Assembly: GCF_014191495.1 (NCBI RefSeq)
Contig: NZ_JACHWR010000001.1
Location: 682,001 to 746,000 of the forward strand
Length of the DNA stretch: 64,000 bases
From: Nocardioides soli
GTDB lineage: Bacteria; Actinomycetota; Actinomycetes; Propionibacteriales; Nocardioidaceae
Reading direction: 5' to 3'
Positions 1 through 10,939 of the stretch are shown piece by piece. Under the pieces are notes generated by a model that saw nothing but the letters and a program-made list of their open reading frames with translations, was not told the origin of the DNA and searched no databases. The translations under genes and the position numbers were made by a program. The first letter of the stretch is position 1; every line of letters begins with the position of its first letter.

Positions 1-1010
1 AGCTCGGCGGCGCGGGCGGTGGCCGGGTCGAAGTCGCGCCGGGCGTCGTGCAGGACGTCGCCGGCCATCCGGACCGTCGTGAGCGGCGTACGAAGCTCAT
101 GGGACACGTCGGAGACGAAGCGGCGTTGGACCCGGCTGAGCTCCTCGAGCTGGCGGATCTGCCGCTGCAGGTTGCTGGCCATCTGGTTGAACGACGTGGC
201 CAGCCGGGCCAGGTCGTCCTCGCCCGAGACCCGCAGCCTCTCCTGGAGCTGGCCGGCCGCCAGCCGCTCCGCGACCTGGCGCGCCATCCGGATCGGCGTG
301 ACGACCTGCCGGGTCACCAGCCAGGTCATGCCGGCCACCAGCACGACGAGGAGGACCGCGGCGGTCAGCAGCGCCCGGGTCACCAGCGCCATGGTCTCCT
401 CCTGCTCGTCGAGCGGGAAGAGGTAGTAGAGCGTGTAGGTCTGGGCGTCGGCGGGCAGCAGCACCTGCGAGCCGACGACGATGCCCGGACGCTCGGTCGT
501 CACGCCGGCCGCGTCGGTGCTCCGGATCGTGGTGTAGGTCCAGGCGGTCGGCGCCTCCCGGTCGAAGTGCTTCTCGAGGTCGAGCGGGACGCTGCTGGTG
601 TCGAGGCCCTGGGTGAAGTTCGCGCCCCCGTCGGAGATCCGGCCGCCCCCGCCGGTCGGGCCGGCCAGGACCACCGCGAAGCCGCGGGTGTCACCGGCCT
701 GGATGATCGGCTCGACCAGGTCGCGCTGCTGGCTGGCGACGTCGGCGTCGGTGCCGGGAGCGGCCTCGAGGCGGACCCGCGCCTCGGCGGTCTCGTCGTT
801 CGCCTCGGCCACGACCGCGTCGACCCGGTGGTCGAGCAGGCCGTCACGGGTCTGCTGGAGCAGGTACCAGCCGACGATGCCGATCACCGCCATCGACAGC
901 AGGACGGTGCTGGCGACCACCCGCGCCTGGATGGAGCGGCGCCAGAAGGTCAACGCACGGCGTACCGGATCAGGGAGCCAGTGCGACCCGCGGGGGCGCA
1001 GGTGCAGCAT
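1..1010 (-). CDS. mtrB: Sensor histidine kinase MtrB, N-terminal part (gene runs off the window)
   Basis: This is the sensor kinase partner of MtrA, a membrane protein that controls cell-wall and division genes in actinobacteria. The frame opens at ATG 1010 and leaves the window after about 336 residues. A first membrane segment lies near residues 28-48, followed by an extracellular domain of about 140 residues, a second membrane segment near 190-210, a HAMP linker, and the H-box VSHELRTPL with the phospho-accepting His at about residue 304. The catalytic ATPase domain lies outside the window. The start follows the mtrA stop by 9 bp, so the two genes form one transcript. Identity rests on the domain order and on pairing with an unmistakable MtrA. 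In mycobacteria lpqB comes next, beyond this edge. Confidence 0.93.
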   Translation of the reverse strand, partial: MLHLRPRGSHWLPDPVRRALTFWRRSIQARVVASTVLLSMAVIGIVGWYLLQQTRDGLLDHRVDAVVAEANDETAEARVRLEAAPGTDADVASQQRDLVEPIIQAGDTRGFAVVLAGPTGGGGRISDGGANFTQGLDTSSVPLDLEKHFDREAPTAWTYTTIRSTDAAGVTTERPGIVVGSQVLLPADAQTYTLYYLFPLDEQEETMALVTRALLTAAVLLVVLVAGMTWLVTRQVVTPIRMARQVAERLAAGQLQERLRVSGEDDLARLATSFNQMASNLQRQIRQLEELSRVQRRFVSDVSHELRTPLTTVRMAGDVLHDARRDFDPATARAAE

Positions 1011-1019
1011 GTCGGTGCC

Positions 1020-1745
<726 letters not shown>

Positions 1746-1851
1746 GGCATCCATCATGACAGTTGCTCGGTGGTCGCGTTGCGCTCGCGAGGAACGGGCT
1801 CTGCTCACCGTGATCTCGAGACGCCGGTCGGCTCCTCGACCTGGTGCGTGT

Positions 1852-1882
1852 CTCCTGGCCCGCGCAGGGCTCGGGCCAGGAG
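1852..1882 (-). terminator. Probable terminator of ahcY
   Basis: A perfect 11-bp inverted repeat (arms 1852-1862 and 1872-1882, 9-nt loop) begins 2 bp after the ahcY stop codon. There is no U-tract, as is usual in actinobacteria. Confidence 0.7.
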
Positions 1883-1884
1883 CG

Positions 1885-3315
<1,431 letters not shown>

Positions 3316-3439
3316 CGGTGCTCCCTAGGGACATGTGGCGGGGCTCTCCCTGCCGACGAGGTTAGAACGGCACCAGGGCATCGGAAGAATCCTCGACGCC
3401 TGCGGTCGGGATCGGATCAGGTCGCGCCAGGAGCATGCG

Positions 3440-3527
3440 GCTTCATCAAGGGATGCAGGCCGAACCCCGCCTCCCCGGGCGAGGTCACCCAGGAAAGCGC
3501 CACTCCCACCTCATCCCTTGATGAAGC
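3440..3527. repeat. Long-arm inverted repeat, copy 1 of a two-copy family
   Basis: Perfect 16-bp arms (3440-3455 GCTTCATCAAGGGATG and 3512-3527) enclose a 56-nt spacer. The element lies between ahcY and the DUF808 gene. It aligns without gaps to the element at 19769-19858: both share GGGATGCAGGC after the left arm and CACCC, AAGCGC and TCATCCC near the right arm. Two stem pairs differ but stay paired. It could be a palindromic intergenic repeat or a structured RNA; its function is unknown. Confidence 0.75.
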
Positions 3528-3541
3528 GTCAGCCGGCCGGC

Positions 3542-4486
3542 TCAGTGCGCGGCGGTCGACCTGCGCCGCGGGACCAGGTGCAGCACCCCGAGGATGAGCG
3601 CGCCGACGATCAGGCCGAAGACCGCGGAGAGCAAGGTGTTCGTGAGCCAGCCCGCGATGCTGCCGAGAGTTCCGTGGAGGGCGTTGTGGACGGCGTGCTC
3701 GATGTCGTGGACGAGCTCGTAGGGCGCGTGCCAGCCGAGCTCGTCGAGGCCGACGAGCTCGATGTGGCCGCCGACCCAGAGCATCGCGGCGACGCCGACG
3801 ACCGAGATGACCGCGAGCAGCCGCGGGGTGCCGACGAGCAGGGCGTGGCCGATCCTGCCGGGCAGGCCGGTGGAGCGCTGGGAGAGCGCCAGGCCGATGT
3901 CGTCGAGCTTCACGATGACCGCGACCACGCCGTACACCGCGAGGGTGATGGCGATCGCGACGACGACGAGGATGCCGAGGCGGTTGAGGAAGGGCTCCTC
4001 GGCGACCTCGTTGAGCGCGATCACCATGATCTCGGCGGAGAGGATGAGGTCGGTGCGGATCGCGCCCGAGACCATCGCCTTCTCCGCCTCGGCCCCCTCG
4101 GCGGTCACCGGCACCGGGTGGTGGTCGTGACCGCGCAGGCGCGCCCAGACCTTCTCGGCGCCCTCGTAGCACAGGTACCCGCCGCCGACCATCAGGATCG
4201 GCGTGAGCAGACCGGGCAGGAACTGGCTGAGCAGCAGCGCCACCGGCAGGATGACGAGGAGCTTGTTGCGCAGCGAGCCGATCGTGATCCGCTTGATCAT
4301 CGGGAGCTCGCGGTCGGCGGTCACGCCGTGGACGTACTGCGGGGTGACCGCGGTGTCGTCGACGACCACGCCCGCCGCCTTCGTGGTCGCCCGGCCCGCG
4401 GCCGCACCGATGTCGTCGACGGACGCGGCGGCCATCTTGGCGAGGGCGGCCACGTCGTCGAGCAGTGCGAACAGTCCGCCAGCCAT
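3542..4486 (-). CDS. DUF808 family inner membrane protein (YedI-like)
   Basis: This 314-residue integral membrane protein of unknown function belongs to the DUF808/YedI family. Its N-terminus MAGGLFALLDDVAALAKMAA and the following DDTAVTPQYV and YLCYEGAEKV are typical of the family. About six to eight hydrophobic segments run from residue 75 to the end. The start appears leaderless: the hexamer TAGCAT (4493-4498 on this strand) is followed by exactly 6 nt and then the ATG. A GC-rich palindrome centred near 4510 sits just upstream of that hexamer. It shows no operon link to its neighbours. Family assignment is secure; the role is not known. Confidence 0.88.
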   Translation of the reverse strand: MAGGLFALLDDVAALAKMAAASVDDIGAAAGRATTKAAGVVVDDTAVTPQYVHGVTADRELPMIKRITIGSLRNKLLVILPVALLLSQFLPGLLTPILMVGGGYLCYEGAEKVWARLRGHDHHPVPVTAEGAEAEKAMVSGAIRTDLILSAEIMVIALNEVAEEPFLNRLGILVVVAIAITLAVYGVVAVIVKLDDIGLALSQRSTGLPGRIGHALLVGTPRLLAVISVVGVAAMLWVGGHIELVGLDELGWHAPYELVHDIEHAVHNALHGTLGSIAGWLTNTLLSAVFGLIVGALILGVLHLVPRRRSTAAH

Positions 4487-4558
4487 GGCGAAATGCTAGT
4501 GGACCCCCCGGGGGGGTCGCGGTGCCGGTTCCCGGCGGGCCCGGCGGGCGGCCGCTCG

Positions 4559-4623
4559 GGATAGTCCGTCACGTTCCGGTTGTCGTTCGTGCGATCGGGC
4601 AGCCAGTTCGTGACGGACTATCC
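4559..4623. repeat. Long-arm inverted repeat
   Basis: Perfect 15-bp arms GGATAGTCCGTCACG (4559-4573) and its complement (4609-4623) flank a 35-nt spacer, between the DUF808 gene and the 3' end of the acyltransferase gene. The spacer begins TTCCG after ACG, as does the element at 62475-62522 when read on the minus strand, so the two may belong to one family. Possible roles are terminator for the acyltransferase gene or a dispersed palindrome. Confidence 0.7.
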
Positions 4624-4719
4624 GCTGGGGGCACCCCTCGCGGGGCCGACCCGACCCGGACGACCGAACTCACACCTGAACGACGTAGCTCCCGGACCGC
4701 TGCCGAGCCCGGGAGATCG

Positions 4720-5826
4720 CTAGCGGACCGTCTGGTGGGCGCGGCCCGCGTCGACGCCGGCCTCGATCTCGGCCTGCACCTCGGGCTGTACCTGGTCTTT
4801 GGCCGCGGTCAGCGCGACGGCGCGCGTCAGGTGCCGCTCGGCGTAGCCGAGCGGGTCGACCAGCTCGGTCAGCCGGGCGGAGACCGGGCGCCAGGCGAGC
4901 AGGAGCGAGAGCAACACGGCACCGACGGTGGTGGCCCCGAACGCGATCACCGGGTGCTGGTCGGCCCAGCCGCCGAAGCCCGCGTAGCCGGCACCCTTCA
5001 CGAAGAACCCGTGGAAGAGGTAGACGACCAGCGTCGCCGCGCCCATCCGGGCGAACCAGCCGTCGATCCGCGGCACCAGGGCGAAGAACGCCCACGCGCC
5101 GAGCGTGCCGATCGCGAGCACCAGGGCCCGCGTCAGCAGCGCCTGTACGTCGTCGCCGTACCCCATCTCGTCGTACCGCGAGCGGTAGTAGAGCCACTCC
5201 GTGCTCGCCCAGGCGTCGGTCCAGGTGGTCAGCACCCAGATGCCCACGAACACCGCCACGGCGGCGGCCTGGGCGGGCTTCTTGCGCAACCACTCGAGCC
5301 GCTCGGGGGTGGCCTTGAGGCCCATCACGAAGAACGGCAGCAGCCCGAGCACGCGCGCGATGTCGAGGGTGTCGCCCGCGTACATCCCGGCCACCAGGCT
5401 GACGCCCACCGCGACCGCGAGCCCGCCCCACATCGGCCGGAAGATCGGGGTGAGGAGTCGCCAGAGGAAGAGGGCCGCGAGGTACCACATCGGCCAGTGC
5501 GGATCGCGGAACAGGTCGTCGAGCTCCTCGCCGCCGACGTAGATGCGGAAGATCGCCAACGCGGTCTCGAAGAGCAGGTACGGCACCACCACGGTGCGGA
5601 AGAGCTGCCACATCCGCACCTTGCTGTAGACGAAGCCGCGGGAGAGGTATCCGGTGACGAACACGAACGCCGGCACGTGCCACGCGTAGAGGAAGTCGTA
5701 GAAGTGCCCGACGACATCGGTGTCGGGCAGCAGCACCCAGGAGTGCCCGACGACGACCAGCGTCACCAGCATCATCTTGGCGTTGTCGAACCACGGGTCG
5801 CGGACGGCAGCGGTCGGAGCGGGCAT
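4720..5826 (-). CDS. Acyltransferase family membrane protein (acyltransferase_3 / fucose-4-O-acetylase type)
   Basis: This 368-residue polytopic membrane protein of the acyltransferase_3 superfamily probably O-acetylates a cell-surface glycan. It opens RDPWFDNAKMMLVTLVVVGHSW, where the Asn and the first-helix His (GHSW) match the conserved catalytic region. YAWHVPAFVFVTGYLS, the hallmark second motif, follows. About ten hydrophobic helices end near residue 330 before a charged tail. The promoter looks leaderless: TAGGCG (5833-5838), 6 nt, ATG 5826. The acetylated substrate cannot be read from the sequence, but nearby mannose and wall genes make a polysaccharide plausible. Confidence 0.82.
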   Translation of the reverse strand: MPAPTAAVRDPWFDNAKMMLVTLVVVGHSWVLLPDTDVVGHFYDFLYAWHVPAFVFVTGYLSRGFVYSKVRMWQLFRTVVVPYLLFETALAIFRIYVGGEELDDLFRDPHWPMWYLAALFLWRLLTPIFRPMWGGLAVAVGVSLVAGMYAGDTLDIARVLGLLPFFVMGLKATPERLEWLRKKPAQAAAVAVFVGIWVLTTWTDAWASTEWLYYRSRYDEMGYGDDVQALLTRALVLAIGTLGAWAFFALVPRIDGWFARMGAATLVVYLFHGFFVKGAGYAGFGGWADQHPVIAFGATTVGAVLLSLLLAWRPVSARLTELVDPLGYAERHLTRAVALTAAKDQVQPEVQAEIEAGVDAGRAHQTVR

Positions 5827-5855
5827 GCTTCCCGCCTACCCGGCGGCGCCGGGGA

Positions 5856-6887
5856 TCAGTCCTCCACGAGGCCGATTCTCAGGTACTCCGCAGCGTAGGT
5901 TCCGCTCAGCAGAAGCGAGGCGTACCGGGCCACCTCGGTGGGCGCCTCGGTCGTGACCGTCTCGACCCGGACGCCGCGCTCGGCGGCCGCGGCCCGCAGG
6001 CGACCGCGCTGCTCGCGGACCACGGGGTCGTCGACGCCGTCGTCGAGCACGACCAGCACCGGACGCCGGTCGCCGGAGTCCTCGGCGAACGGGTCGTCGA
6101 AGACGTCCCGCTGGCGAGCCGCTTCGATGACCGGGAGCAGGTGCTCGGCGTCGCCCGCGAGGGCCGAGCGGCCGGTCGCCCGGCGGATCGACTCCGCGAC
6201 CCGGCGGGCCGCCCGCGCCGCGAGCACCGAGCCGCCCCACACGATCGGGTTGGCGTCGGCGAGGGCGATCGCGAGCATCTTGGCCGGGTTCACGGCCAGG
6301 TCGCGGTGCGGCGAGCAGGCGATCGCGACCGCGTCGAGCGCCTCCGCGACCTGCTCGGCGTCGGCCCGCGGACCGAGCGAGACCCGGTCGAGGTACTCCA
6401 GTACGACGACCGCGGTCGCGAGCTGGTCGCGGGTGGCGGTCGGCAGGATCGCGCTCCAGCGACCCGCGGCGTGCTCGGCGACCAGCGAGTCCGGCGGGCA
6501 GGCGACGACCAGCTGGCAGCCGCGGCGTACCGCCTCGGCGACCGCCGACGCGGCGCCGGTGTCCGCGCCGTCGGGGGCCAGCACCACCACGAGGTCGAGG
6601 CTGCCCGCCCAGCCCGGAAGGCCCGCGGCCGGCCAGGCCACGAAGGGCACCGGGCACCACGGCTCGAGCACCGCGCGCAGCAGCCGCGAGTCGGGGCCGG
6701 CGGCCAGGACGGCCCGCGGGCGGGCGAGCTCCACGGCGCGGGCGACCGCCTCGTCGGTGGCCGCCGCCGCCTCACCGGCGGTACGGCGGACCCGGGCGCC
6801 CGACTCGGCCAGCGTGCGCAGCACGTGGTCGCCGGCCTCGAGGGCGGCTCCCGCGTCGAGGCGGGACTCGTCGAACCAGGTCGCCAT
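5856..6887 (-). CDS. SIS-domain protein, TobH / Rv3256c-like
   Basis: This 343-residue protein resembles the phosphoglucose/phosphomannose isomerase-like SIS proteins found between manA and pmm in mycobacteria (TobH, Rv3256c). It has an N-terminal half with sugar-isomerase-type alternation (RAVLAAGPDSRLLRAVL, LDLVVVLAPDG) and a C-terminal half with LAVNPAKMLAIALADANPIVWGGS. Catalytic activity in this family is not established. It is encoded just downstream of the Trm112-like gene and pmm on the same strand, so a link to mannose phosphate metabolism is likely by position. M. tuberculosis also has manA (phosphomannose isomerase) next to it; none is present here. Confidence 0.8.
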   Translation of the reverse strand: MATWFDESRLDAGAALEAGDHVLRTLAESGARVRRTAGEAAAATDEAVARAVELARPRAVLAAGPDSRLLRAVLEPWCPVPFVAWPAAGLPGWAGSLDLVVVLAPDGADTGAASAVAEAVRRGCQLVVACPPDSLVAEHAAGRWSAILPTATRDQLATAVVVLEYLDRVSLGPRADAEQVAEALDAVAIACSPHRDLAVNPAKMLAIALADANPIVWGGSVLAARAARRVAESIRRATGRSALAGDAEHLLPVIEAARQRDVFDDPFAEDSGDRRPVLVVLDDGVDDPVVREQRGRLRAAAAERGVRVETVTTEAPTEVARYASLLLSGTYAAEYLRIGLVED

Positions 6888-6911
6888 CGCCCCAGCCTCT
6901 CGTCGCAGTCC

Positions 6912-7088
6912 TCAGGACGGCTTGCGCGCCTCGTCGACCAACAGCACCGGTATGTCGTCGCGAACGGGGTAGGCGAGGCCGCAGCCCTGGCAGACCAGCT
7001 CCTCCCCCACGACCGCCAGGTCCGCGCGGCAGGCCGGGCAGACGATGATCTCGAGCAGCGCGGGGTCGATGTTGACGGACGAGCTCAT
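6912..7088 (-). CDS. Trm112 family zinc-ribbon protein
   Basis: A 58-residue protein is encoded between pmm and the SIS gene. It contains CPAC near residues 17-20 and CQGC near residues 33-36, two zinc knuckles, followed by [13 protein letters not shown], the signature of the Trm112/YcaR (UPF0434) family. In eukaryotes and archaea Trm112 activates methyltransferases; bacterial roles are less clear. Its ATG overlaps the pmm stop codon in an ATGA arrangement, so translation is coupled. The short length equals the bacterial family norm. Confidence 0.9.
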   Translation of the reverse strand: MSSSVNIDPALLEIIVCPACRADLAVVGEELVCQGCGLAYPVRDDIPVLLVDEARKPS

Positions 7089-8455
7089 CGGTCACTCCTG
7101 ATCTGGGCGAGCACGGTGTCGCGCACGCGGGACATGGTCTGCTCGTCGCGGCCCTCGGCGTTGAGGCGCAGCAGCGGCTCGGTGTTGGACGGCCGGACGT
7201 TGAAGGTCCAGTCGGCGTGGCTGACGGTGAGACCGTCGAGGCGGTCGGTGGTGACGTCGTCCCGTGCGGCGTACGCCGCCTCGATCTCGGCGGTCACCGC
7301 CGCCTGGTCGGCGACCGTGGAGTTGATCTCACCGCTGAGCACGTAGCGGTCGTACGCCGCGAGCAGCGCCGAGAGCGGCTGCTCGGTCTCGGCGAGCGCG
7401 GCGAGGGTGTGCAGCGCGGCGAGCATGCCGGAGTCGGCACGCCAGAAGTCGCGGAAGTAGAAGTGTCCGCTGTGCTCGCCGCCGAAGATCGCGCCGGTCT
7501 CGGCCATGGTGGCCTTGATGAAGGAGTGGCCGACCCGCGTGCGCACGGGGTTGCCGCCCAGCTCACTCACGATCTCGGGCACCGAGCGGCTGGTGATCAG
7601 GTTGTGGATCACCGTCGCTCCGGGCTCCTTGGCGAGCTCGCGCGCCGCGATCAGCGCCGTGAGCGTCGACGGCGAGACCGCCCGCCCGCGCTCGTCGACG
7701 ATGAAACAGCGGTCGGCGTCGCCGTCGAAGGCGAGGCCGATGTCGGCCGCCTCGGCGACGACACGCTGCTGCAGGTCGACGAGGTTGGCCGGCTCGATCG
7801 GGTTGGCGTCGTGGTTCGGGAAGGAGCCGTCGAGCTCGAAGTACATCGGCACCAGCTCGACCTGGTCGCCGAGCCGATCGAAGACCGCCGGTGCGGTGTG
7901 CCCGGCCATGCCGTTCCCCGCGTCGACGACCACCCGGAGCCGGCGGCCGACGACCGGCGCGAGCGTGAGCAGGTGAGCCGCGTACGCCGCGAGCACGTCG
8001 TGCTCGGAGATCGACCCGGCGGGTCCGACCACGGGCCGGGGCTCGGCGACCAGGTCGCGGATCTCGGCCAGGCCCGTCTCCATGCCGATCGGCACGGCGT
8101 GGGCGCGACACATCTTGATGCCGTTGTACTGCGCCGGATTGTGGCTCGCGGTGAACATCGCACCCGGGTGCCCGAGGTGGCCGGAGGCGAAGTAGAGCTG
8201 GTCGGTCGACGCGAGCCCGATCAGGACGACGTCGGCACCGGCCTCGCTGGCGCCCTGGGCGAACGCGCCGGCCATGCCGGGCGAGCTGGGACGCATGTCG
8301 TGGCCCACCACGACCGTCGCCGCCCCGACGACCTGTGCGAACGCGCGGCCGGCGGCCAGCGCGAGCCGCTCGTCGATCTGGTCGGGCACGGTGCCGCGGA
8401 CGTCGTACGCCTTGAAGACCGCGGCGAGGTTCGTCGGGTCGAGGGTGTCGGCCAT
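7085..8455 (-). CDS. manB: Phosphomannomutase / phosphoglucomutase
   Basis: The enzyme interconverts mannose-6-phosphate and mannose-1-phosphate (and often the glucose pair) to feed GDP-mannose synthesis with the ManC encoded at 17.3-18.3 kb. The 456 residues carry the four alpha-phosphohexomutase motifs: phosphoserine loop [11 protein letters not shown] (Ser about 104), metal loop DGDADRC, sugar-binding GEHSGH, and phosphate-binding RPSNTEP near the C-terminus. The start at 8455 is chosen because [21 protein letters not shown] matches family N-termini; TAGGCT lies 7 nt before it, so the mRNA may be almost leaderless. It corresponds to Rv3257c by position. Confidence 0.95.
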   Translation of the reverse strand: MADTLDPTNLAAVFKAYDVRGTVPDQIDERLALAAGRAFAQVVGAATVVVGHDMRPSSPGMAGAFAQGASEAGADVVLIGLASTDQLYFASGHLGHPGAMFTASHNPAQYNGIKMCRAHAVPIGMETGLAEIRDLVAEPRPVVGPAGSISEHDVLAAYAAHLLTLAPVVGRRLRVVVDAGNGMAGHTAPAVFDRLGDQVELVPMYFELDGSFPNHDANPIEPANLVDLQQRVVAEAADIGLAFDGDADRCFIVDERGRAVSPSTLTALIAARELAKEPGATVIHNLITSRSVPEIVSELGGNPVRTRVGHSFIKATMAETGAIFGGEHSGHFYFRDFWRADSGMLAALHTLAALAETEQPLSALLAAYDRYVLSGEINSTVADQAAVTAEIEAAYAARDDVTTDRLDGLTVSHADWTFNVRPSNTEPLLRLNAEGRDEQTMSRVRDTVLAQIRSDR

Positions 8456-8588
8456 GCCTCGGAGCCTATCGAGGACGCGCCAGCGGACTCGATGAAGGTG
8501 GTCGAGCGAGCCGCGCGACCGAGGCACGAGGTCACGACCGGCGTGTCGAGAGCGGGACAGTCGCCGAGGCTGAGGCCGAGTCGGGCCG

Positions 8589-8948
8589 TCAGTCGTTGGT
8601 CAGCACCCGCAGGTGCCCGCGCCGGCCGACCTCGCGCCCGGTCTCCTCGGCCGGCGCCACCCGCCGCGGCGCGATCGGCCGAGCGGCCTCGCGGACCGCG
8701 TCGGCCAGCGCGAGCAGGTCGTCACTCGTCGGCCCCGGCGCGGTGAGGTCACCCGCGAGCCGCAGCACCTCCCAGCCGCGCGGTGCCGACAGGCGCTCGC
8801 TGTGCGCCTCGCACAGGTCGTAGGCGTGCGGCTCGGCGTAGGTGGACAGGGGGCCGAGGACCGCCGTCTGGTCCGCGTAGACATACGTCAGCGTGGCCAC
8901 CGCGGGACGACCGCAGGCCGTGCGGGAACAGCGGCGGGCAGGACTCAC
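8589..8948 (-). CDS. DUF3499 family protein (Rv3258c-like)
   Basis: This is a small conserved actinobacterial protein of unknown function. The core CSRTACGRPAVATLTYVYAD with a later YDLCEAH gives two cysteines near the start and a Cys-x2-His further on, which suggests a bound metal. The APRGWEVLRL segment is also family-typical. The GTG at 8948 gives about 119 residues and places the Cys pair close to the N-terminus as in relatives; a GTG at 8972 would add eight residues. It is divergent from the zincin-like gene, with about 50 bp between starts, and sits between pmm and whiB2 as in mycobacteria. Confidence 0.88.
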   Translation of the reverse strand: MSPARRCSRTACGRPAVATLTYVYADQTAVLGPLSTYAEPHAYDLCEAHSERLSAPRGWEVLRLAGDLTAPGPTSDDLLALADAVREAARPIAPRRVAPAEETGREVGRRGHLRVLTND

Positions 8949-8997
8949 GTCGCAGACGGTACCCCTCGGCACCGACCGCGCCGATTAGGCTCGCGGC

Positions 8998-9426
8998 ATG
9001 GAACGACGCCGGCGCACCCGGGACCGTCGGGGGCGCGGGATGCGCGGCCCTGCGGTGCTCCCGGCCGTGCCCGGCCGGCCCGAGCTGCGCACCGCCCGCG
9101 AGCGCTTCGACGACATCGCGCTCGGCATCGTCACCGAGGTCGACCGGCGCTGGCAGGACCGGCTCGGCCTCGTCGAGTACGCCGTGGAGGACACCCCCCA
9201 CCTCCCCGACGACTGGTCCCCGGGCACGGTCCCGCTCTCCTCGCTGGTCCGGGGCACCGGCGCGACGCCGACCCGGCTGGTGCTCTTCCGGCGCCCGATC
9301 GAGCACCGCTGCGACAACCGCGCCGAGCTGGAGGGGCTGGTGCTCACCGTCGTGGTCGAGCAGATCGCCGAGCTGCTCGGCATCGACGCCGAGGACGTCG
9401 ACCCGCGCTACGAGGGCGGGCTGTAG
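8998..9426 (+). CDS. Zincin-like metallopeptidase family protein lacking the HExxH site (Rv3259-like)
   Basis: This 142-residue protein belongs to the short metallopeptidase family next to DUF3499 and whiB2 in actinobacteria. FDDIALGIVTEV, VEDTPHLP, and LVLFRRPIE are family-like. The helix that carries HExxH in active members reads VVVEQIAELLGID here, so both zinc-binding His residues are absent and proteolytic activity is unlikely. The start is leaderless in style: TAGGCT (8986-8991), 6 nt, ATG 8998. It may serve as a structural or regulatory relic of a peptidase. Family assignment is fairly sure; function is unknown. Confidence 0.8.
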   Translation: MERRRRTRDRRGRGMRGPAVLPAVPGRPELRTARERFDDIALGIVTEVDRRWQDRLGLVEYAVEDTPHLPDDWSPGTVPLSSLVRGTGATPTRLVLFRRPIEHRCDNRAELEGLVLTVVVEQIAELLGIDAEDVDPRYEGGL

Positions 9427-9438
9427 GCCGGCCGACTC

Positions 9439-9503
9439 GCGTCGAGATCCGTGGACCGGCTGCCGACACGGGGTCCTGACGGCCATCTCGCGGATCTCGA
9501 CGC
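9439..9503. repeat. Inverted repeat between convergent genes
   Basis: Perfect 13-bp arms GCGTCGAGATCCG (9439-9451) and its complement (9491-9503) enclose 39 nt between two convergent genes. It is probably a bidirectional terminator or a dispersed palindrome. Confidence 0.6.
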
Positions 9504-9517
9504 CGATGGGGCAGTCG

Positions 9518-10939
9518 TCAGGGCAGCCCGGGCCGGACGTCGGGCACCAGCCCGTTGCGCACCGGGACGGTCAGCGGCAGCATCGACGCCCCGTTGGCGG
9601 AGCTGGTCAGCACCGCTCCGGTCACCGAGGTCCGCTCGGGCAGCACCGAGATCAGCCGGGCGGTGGGCGGCACCTTGACGACCGTGCCGCGGTCGGGCAC
9701 CACCTCGGCCGTACGGCGGCGCAGCCGGTCGCCGTTCGCGTCGAGGGCCACCACGGTGACAGTGCCGGCCGTCGTGGCGCCGGCGAGCACGACCCGGCGC
9801 CGGGCGGCCCCGCGCCCCTCGGCCGGCTGCTTCGGGACGAGCACGGTCGCCTCGGCGTCGAACGAGCTCCCGGCGGTCGCGAAGGAGAGGTCGTTGCCGA
9901 CGACGGAGCGCAGGGCCGCGCTCACCGGTCCGGAGGAGGTGACCTGGAGGCCGAGGGCGTCCTGACCGACCGCGGCGTTCACGATCGAGGAGACCCGCAC
10001 CCGCGCCACGCCCCGCGGCGGGACCCGGATCTCCTCGGCGCCGTCGGGGGCGAACACCGACTCGGAGTCGACGACCTTGACCTCGGCCCGGACCTCGTCG
10101 TCGCCCGGGTTGGCGATCGCGAGCGTTCGCTGGCCCGTGCCGGGCGCGAGGCCGAGCAGCAGGTTGCTGGTCGCGGGAGCCGGCTGGGCCGGCAGCCAGT
10201 CCTGGGTGAGCGGGGCCCGGCCCGGGCGGTCGAAGCGGTCGAGCAGGGCCACCCCGAGCCGGCCGCGGGCGGTGACGACCTCGAGCGCGAGCTCGTCGGT
10301 GCGCGGCACCAGGGTGGCCAGGTCGAGCCGCACGGAGCTGCCGCCGGGGACGGAGACGCCGCGCAGCCGGGGCGCCTCCACCACGCCGTTGCGCCCCAGC
10401 ACGGTGACGTCGGCGACGGCGGTGCCGCCGTCGGGGTTGGTCAGCTCGAGGACCGATCGATGGCTGGCGCCGGCGCCGACGCCGGTGAACCACTGACCCG
10501 CCGCCGGCGGCAGACAGGCGGTCACGGCGGGCTCGTCGCCGCCGCCCCGGCCGGCCACCAGGCCCGGCGCGCTGTCGTCCTCGCCGGTCACCGCGACGGC
10601 GTCCGGGGCGCGGGTCGTCGTCACCCGGCCCGAGACCAGGTCGGCGTCCTTCGCGTCCTTCCCGAGCCCGACCCGCACCGAGCCGTCCACGTCGTCGGAG
10701 ACGGTCGTCAGCGCGAGCTCGGGCGCCCCCGGCAGCCCGGCCGGGCAGACGAGGGTGGCCGTGGTCAGCGTGGTGCGCTCCGGTGGCCGGGTGGTGGCCG
10801 CGGGCTCGGCCGGGCGCACCAGCAGCAGTGCCGCGACGCTGAGCAGCGGCAGCACCACGGCGAGCACCATGGTCAGGTTGAGTCGGCCGCGCCGGGTGGC
10901 GGTACGCCGGCGGCCGCCGGTCGTGCGGGGCTGGGTCAT
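9518..10939 (-). CDS. DUF5719 family membrane-anchored protein
   Basis: This 473-residue protein has a basic N-terminus, one membrane segment near residues 20-45 (MVLAVVLPLLSVAALLLV) and a long extracytoplasmic domain rich in beta-strands. The arrangement and position match DUF5719 proteins encoded beside the large GT2 membrane glycosyltransferase in Nocardioides-like genomes. Its ATG overlaps the stop codon of that gene (ATGA), so the two are translationally coupled and likely act together at the membrane. No catalytic motif is visible. The family name is a recognition from pattern and context, not from a search. Confidence 0.72.
   Translation of the reverse strand: MTQPRTTGGRRRTATRRGRLNLTMVLAVVLPLLSVAALLLVRPAEPAATTRPPERTTLTTATLVCPAGLPGAPELALTTVSDDVDGSVRVGLGKDAKDADLVSGRVTTTRAPDAVAVTGEDDSAPGLVAGRGGGDEPAVTACLPPAAGQWFTGVGAGASHRSVLELTNPDGGTAVADVTVLGRNGVVEAPRLRGVSVPGGSSVRLDLATLVPRTDELALEVVTARGRLGVALLDRFDRPGRAPLTQDWLPAQPAPATSNLLLGLAPGTGQRTLAIANPGDDEVRAEVKVVDSESVFAPDGAEEIRVPPRGVARVRVSSIVNAAVGQDALGLQVTSSGPVSAALRSVVGNDLSFATAGSSFDAEATVLVPKQPAEGRGAARRRVVLAGATTAGTVTVVALDANGDRLRRRTAEVVPDRGTVVKVPPTARLISVLPERTSVTGAVLTSSANGASMLPLTVPVRNGLVPDVRPGLP

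Noticed and set aside
3316-3439. Possible S-adenosylhomocysteine riboswitch before ahcY
   Set aside because: The conserved core of the SAH riboswitch was not found; only a normal ribosome site is visible.
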